Below are positions 59,522 through 64,000 of a DNA stretch of 64,000 nucleotides, in pieces. The stretch spans positions 9,734,001 to 9,798,000 of the forward strand of contig OX467092.1 in assembly GCA_950106755.1 (NCBI GenBank), in the 5' to 3' direction. The notes beneath the pieces are model-generated. The model was given only the letters and a program-made list of their open reading frames with translations. It was not told the origin of the DNA and made no database searches. Position 1 is the first letter of the stretch; the number at the start of each line of letters is the position of its first letter. The stretch comes from Climacium dendroides. Its lineage: Eukaryota; Streptophyta; Bryopsida; Hypnales; Climaciaceae. Position numbers and translations under genes: made by a program.

Positions 59522-59879
59522 GTTGTGTATTTATTTTGTATTTGCCTTTATAGCATTACTATAGTATTACTATATTTTGTGAGCTTTTAAATTTTATGAT
59601 TTCAATGTTCTATTACTATTACCAAATGATATAAGAAATTTGTTAAATTAAAACAATTGTGGATTCTACAATAATTCATATATTCATAAAGTTTTTAAAA
59701 TTTGCAAATTTGTTATTTCAATTCTTTGATTTTGGTCACCATTGTTTGAAAGGCAAGAACTTTATAAAGTATTGGTGTACAAGTATTCAATTGAGTTCAA
59801 GAATGCCTCCAAGGTACACAATTTTCTTTACATTCATTTTGAACAAATTTGACTTCAAGTATAAATTGGTGGTTTGAAA

Positions 59880-60260
59880 ATTGAGCTTTGTTTGAACAAT
59901 TTGAGTGTAATTTTAGTCTTAATTTAATAGTTTGATCTATTTTAGAGCCTAATTTGAGCATTATTAGAACAATTTGAGCTATTTCAAACTTAATTTCAAT
60001 AATTTGATCTTCATTTGAGCTTCAAATGAGCAATTTGAGTCAAATTTCATTAATGCCTGGAAACCTAATTTTAATAATCTGACCTAATTAAAGCCTAATT
60101 TGAACAACTAACGTATTTTTTGAGATTCATTAGAGCAAATTGAGGCAAATTTGAACAATTGAATCTAATTTCAATAATTTGACCTAATTCAATCCAATTT
60201 TATTTGAATTTGGCCAAACTTGATTTAATTTGACTTAACTTTTGCAATAGGCTTCAAAAT
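59880..60260. repeat. AATTTGA-rich degenerate repeat, left copy
   Basis: Units such as AATTTGAGCAATTTGA and ATTTGACCTAATT recur irregularly. The part at 59950-60247 matches 61780-62077 in direct orientation, 1.83 kb away. Confidence 0.6.
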
Positions 60261-60559
60261 TTAAGCAATTTGAGTATTATTGTAGTCCCTTTTCAATTTT
60301 GGCAGAAATTAATTGTTTTTTTAAGGATATCGTAATTTTAGAATATTATTATGATAATTGCCAAAAATTATGCAAATTGATAGTGCCCATTGCCAAAATC
60401 AATGGCCAGTTTTCAGGGATTAAGGTTCCTACCAAATTCAATAAGAATTAAATGACCAAGTTGTTGTAAAAAAAGAATATCTAATGTTGGTAAGAAAGTT
60501 GAATGTGAAGTTCATAGACTATTTATTATCAAAAGATTTTTAATGGAAGTGTGAAGGAT

Positions 60560-61380
60560 TTTTTTCATTGACATTTGATGAGAATGGGGGTTGGAGGTTG
60601 TTTTTATAATGAAATTCATTGTCCATCAAGAACCCTCAAAGCATATGGGATAATGATGAAGATGAGAGCTTGATCCCTCATTGTCAAAAAGTAGTAATCA
60701 AAGCAACCAGCCAACCTCGAGTTTGAGCATGGGCTCCCTCCATCTTAGTTGTTCACATGGATCCATGGTTGTGAATTATCTAAACCTTGTGAGTGAAACA
60801 AGTAGGGTTTAGGCTTGGAGCAGAGTACCGGTAGGCGCGTAGCTTTAGCATTCAAGGCGTAGCGTGCCGGTTAGGATAAATATGAAGGGGTAATTTTATT
60901 TCTAGCTAGAATTTTTGGGTTTTATTAAAAAAAATTGAGGTCCTTCCATCTTCACCGTGGATCCATTTGAACAGTTGAGATGGAGGGAGCCCATGCTCAA
61001 ACTTGAGGCTGGTTGGAGACAAGGAGTAGTAATTGTATTCAAAGTAGAATTTTAGACCTCATTTGGGCATAGTAAAATAACATTTTTCAAAAAAAATTGA
61101 ACTATTGAAAGTTGAGAAATGAATCTAATTTTCATCTTGAAAAATCTGTTTGTGATTATGAGCCTTCAAAAAAAATGTATGAGCAAAATTCACAAGGGAT
61201 GTTTGAAAATGTCAAAGAAAATGTCCCTTCCAACTCGTTCCTTGAAATTTGTCCATAACTTTTGATTGGAGGCTCTAAATTTCAAAAGGATTTTTAGAGA
61301 TGAAAACTATATTGATTTTCCACATTAACTTAGTTCAAAAGTTTTTGAAAAAAGTTATTCTACACTGCCTAAATGAGGTT
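60560..61380. repeat. Dispersed repeat homologous to 30950-31560, containing a MITE
   Basis: Same block order as 30950-31560, split by the element at 60699-61024. Confidence 0.6.
60699..61024. mobile_element. Mutator-type MITE, 326 bp, 9-bp TSD
   Basis: Long inverted repeats of about 60 bp share CAACCAGCC and AAGTTTGAGCATGGGCTCCC. AGTAGTAAT occurs at 60690-60698 and 61025-61033. The empty site at 31233-31290 lacks the element and has only one copy of the corresponding sequence. A 9-bp duplication fits Mutator-like elements. Confidence 0.75.
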
Positions 61381-61769
61381 TGAACTTTTACTTTGTACAC
61401 AATTCTTGCTTTTGACTTAACTGAGTGGTTGAGCTCCTACTAATCCTAAGTAACCATTTACATATCTCACATGGGTTGTTTATCCTCCTACCTTCCAATT
61501 TGCATAAATATCTTGTTTTTCTCTTCTTTACACTTGTTATAACATGTTGCTTTTGGCGTTGAGTTCTTACATACATCTCAATGCCCTTATAGTATAAGGT
61601 GTGGAGAAAAACAATCATTTTGGCAACATTTCTTGGAAAAACAGTAGAGCTGTTGAATGCAGTAGAATTTAACTATGTTGTGAGATAAAATTTTTAGTAA
61701 ATATATTTTTGTTGTCATAATGAAAATCTGAAATTTTATTAATTATATTTGGCAACTATTGCCAAATCT

Positions 61770-62077
61770 GATAAGGGACTATAGTATTTGAACAATTTGA
61801 CCTATTGAAACCTAATTTTAACAATTTGATCCTAATTTGAGCTTCATTTGAGCAATTTGATTCAAATTTCATCAATGCAATGTAACTTAATGTTAATAAT
61901 TTGACCTAATTAGAGTCTAATTTGAACAACTTGTGAATTTTTTGAGATTCATTTGAGCAAATTGAGGCAAATTTGAGCAATTGAATCTAATTTCAATGGT
62001 TTAACCTAATTTGAGCAATTTGATCCAATTTTATTTGAATTTGGCTAAATTTGACCTAATTTGACCTAACTTTGCAA
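61770..62077. repeat. AATTTGA-rich degenerate repeat, right copy
   Basis: Direct relative of 59950-60247. It ends exactly at the Helitron-like insertion at 62078. Confidence 0.6.
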
Positions 62078-62943
62078 TCATACTACTAAAATCATAACTC
62101 CCTCTATAATATCACAAATGCTACCATTAATACTAGGGGCTCGTGCTTGCTATGCTACGCATTCATTGTATCACATATTAGTCAAATTTCAATATATTTG
62201 AATAGAATGCATGATAATGATTTCAATAAGTCTTTAAAATAATTATTTTAAATATTTTGTAAAAAAAATTTCAATCATGCATACATAGAAATCATATTTT
62301 CACACAATGTGATATTACTAAAATAGAGTAGTAGTTTGCAATCACTTCTATAATATCATTTTTTACAAAGGGTGATATTATAGAAATAATATAGTTGTTG
62401 CAATTAAGGTGATATTAAAGAGGATCCATAGGATGATATTATAAAGGTAGCAAATCCATTGCTTTTCTTGGCTTTATACTTCTTTGCATTTCTATGATTT
62501 TGTGCTTTTGTGAGCTTTCAGTTTCTGATTTCAATTTTCTATTGCTACTACCAAATGATTTTGAGAATTTTATTCAATTGAAGCAATTTTGGATTCTACA
62601 ACAATTAAGTTGTTCACAAAGTTATTGAGATTTATAAGTTTTTCTTTTCAATTCTTCAATTTGGATTGCCATTTTTTGTAACAATGGAGTCAAATTTCTA
62701 ATGCATTCTAATGTATGTGTATCTTTTATAGTATTTACCATTGCATATGTTTCATTCATCATTTAATAAATTTCTATTGTTTATATCAATATATGCTTAT
62801 TTATATAAAAAAATTATATGAAGATTTTAGTAATTTTTATCTGAAGATTTATTGAAATTCTTGCTTTGCATTCTATCTAATACATAAAAATTCTAATGAA
62901 ATTTTAATGGTGAATGCATAGCATAGCAAGCGCCAACCGCTAG
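62078..62943 (+). mobile_element. Helitron-like element, copy D, 866 bp
   Basis: It starts A|TCATACTACTAAAATC and ends CCGCTAG|T. The related empty site at 60246-60247 reads TTTTGCAA|TAGGC, so insertion was between A and T with no duplication. Confidence 0.82.
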
Positions 62944-64000
62944 TAACTCTAAAATTCAAAATTTTATTGTTGAATATATTTTGAAGTGTAGTGAATTTTA
63001 GGAGAACAAAGCATTTGAAATAAAGTGGAGCATATTCAATTTTCTAATATCTGTTTCAAAATTAGCCCGAGTTTAATGTTATGGATTTTTTTATCCTAAC
63101 TTAAATTTATGATTGTCATTTGTCTTAGACTATGACTCAAACTTTGTTTATGATTGATGACTATATAGATGTTAGTATTGATGGTATTGGATCCATGTGC
63201 ATTCAATGTTCAAATTGCTTAACATTTCTTTTTAAGAATTAAAAAAAAAATTGTTGTTACAATGGCAAAGTAACCAGTGAATATATTAGCCATTCCATTG
63301 TAATCCAATTTTTAAGGAGCTTTTTATAGGCCTATATACCCACCTCTCGAGAATTTCTTAATTCCATTAGAAAATATAATCAAGCGTTTGTATTCACAAG
63401 TATATGTAGTAAGTTATAGTCTAGCCAAACTAAGGATCAAGGGATATATATTTGCACAAAATTACTTATTAGTTGATGATTTGTAAATGGATCATCATAT
63501 GAAGATTTTTGAAGATCTTCATTGTGACATTATTATTAACATCCAAGAGGTTTTAGAATCAATAAATGCATTAGTTTGTGGTTTCAAGTTTTCACGTCAT
63601 GTTCTTTTAGGGGGACATAATGTGGGACTTCACTACAAGGATATCTGTGTCCTTATTGACAACAAATTAACAAAAATTTGTCAATTGCTTTGTCAGTGGG
63701 AACGTCTTGATTTGGCCAATTAGTTGACAGAATTTTGTCATTAGTTGTCATCAGAATTTGAGACCTTTTCAACCTAGTTTTCATCCATAATGTCAATTAC
63801 TAATGATTTCTAGGCTCATGGCCCAAGTTTGCCACATTGTTCCTAAACAACCAACTAATTAAGTTTTACTATTTAAAACCATTATCTATCAAAATCAAGC
63901 TTCACATTCAAAAACATGCCTCCAAATGCCTCTTATTGCAAGTGAGGTGAGTGTAGAAAACAATTCCTTTATACATAAAGGGTGGTGGTAGGCAAGGCAA
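62944..64000 (+). other. Unassigned; one unrecognised open frame 63343-63723
   Basis: From about 63343 to 63723 a plus-strand frame with only one internal TAA (at 63484) reads as plausible protein, including KLRIKGYIFAQNYLLVDD and, after the stop, MDHHMKIFEDLHCDIIINIQ. No family is recognised. It is probably a decayed transposon ORF; the rest is AT-rich. Confidence 0.3.

Noticed and set aside
1..64000. tRNA or rRNA genes
   Set aside because: I looked for the TTCGANTC-type B box with acceptor pairing and for conserved rRNA blocks by eye and found none; a tRNAscan-SE or Infernal run would be decisive.
1..64000. Intact LTR retrotransposon
   Set aside because: No TG...CA-bounded direct repeats with a primer-binding site and polypurine tract could be read, and no Gag-Pol frame is present.

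Overview
This is a nuclear window from a plant, or at least a streptophyte. It is AT-rich (by eye about two-thirds A+T) and almost entirely repetitive. I see no rRNA, tRNA, CRISPR array or bacterial-style operon. The plant assignment rests on an intron-containing bHLH-ACT transcription factor and on plant-style DNA transposons (CACTA-, hAT-, Mutator- and Helitron-like) plus a decayed LINE. The very low gene density suggests a large genome. The species cannot be fixed from sequence alone.

The only convincing intact gene is a two-exon bHLH transcription factor on the minus strand (36683-38052, 396 residues, one 179-bp intron). It lies in a repeat-free, GC-richer pocket of about 3.4 kb (roughly 35.6-39.05 kb).

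The rest is layered transposon debris. 0-7.2 kb holds a 0.57-kb sequence present as two inverted copies and two copies of a CATAACAT-ended TIR element. 8-12.5 kb holds TTAA-flanked elements. 12.6-13.5 kb is a GC-rich island ending where another CATAACAT element starts. 15.1-19.3 kb contains two convergent decayed coding regions, probably from one extinct element, broken by three later MITE insertions whose ends are still readable. 19.9-34 kb is more TTAA-type elements, satellites and unassigned AT-rich DNA. 39.5-44.4 kb carries decayed LINE reverse-transcriptase and zinc-finger fragments. 45-53 kb holds hAT- and CACTA-like MITEs, minisatellites and GC islands. 53.2-63 kb holds four copies of one Helitron-like non-autonomous element, two in tandem, and a nested MITE with a 9-bp target duplication.

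The main point of interest is that element boundaries and target duplications can be read directly for several families. Three dispersed families share TTAA-CCC termini, which is the piggyBac-like pattern and would be unusual in a plant.
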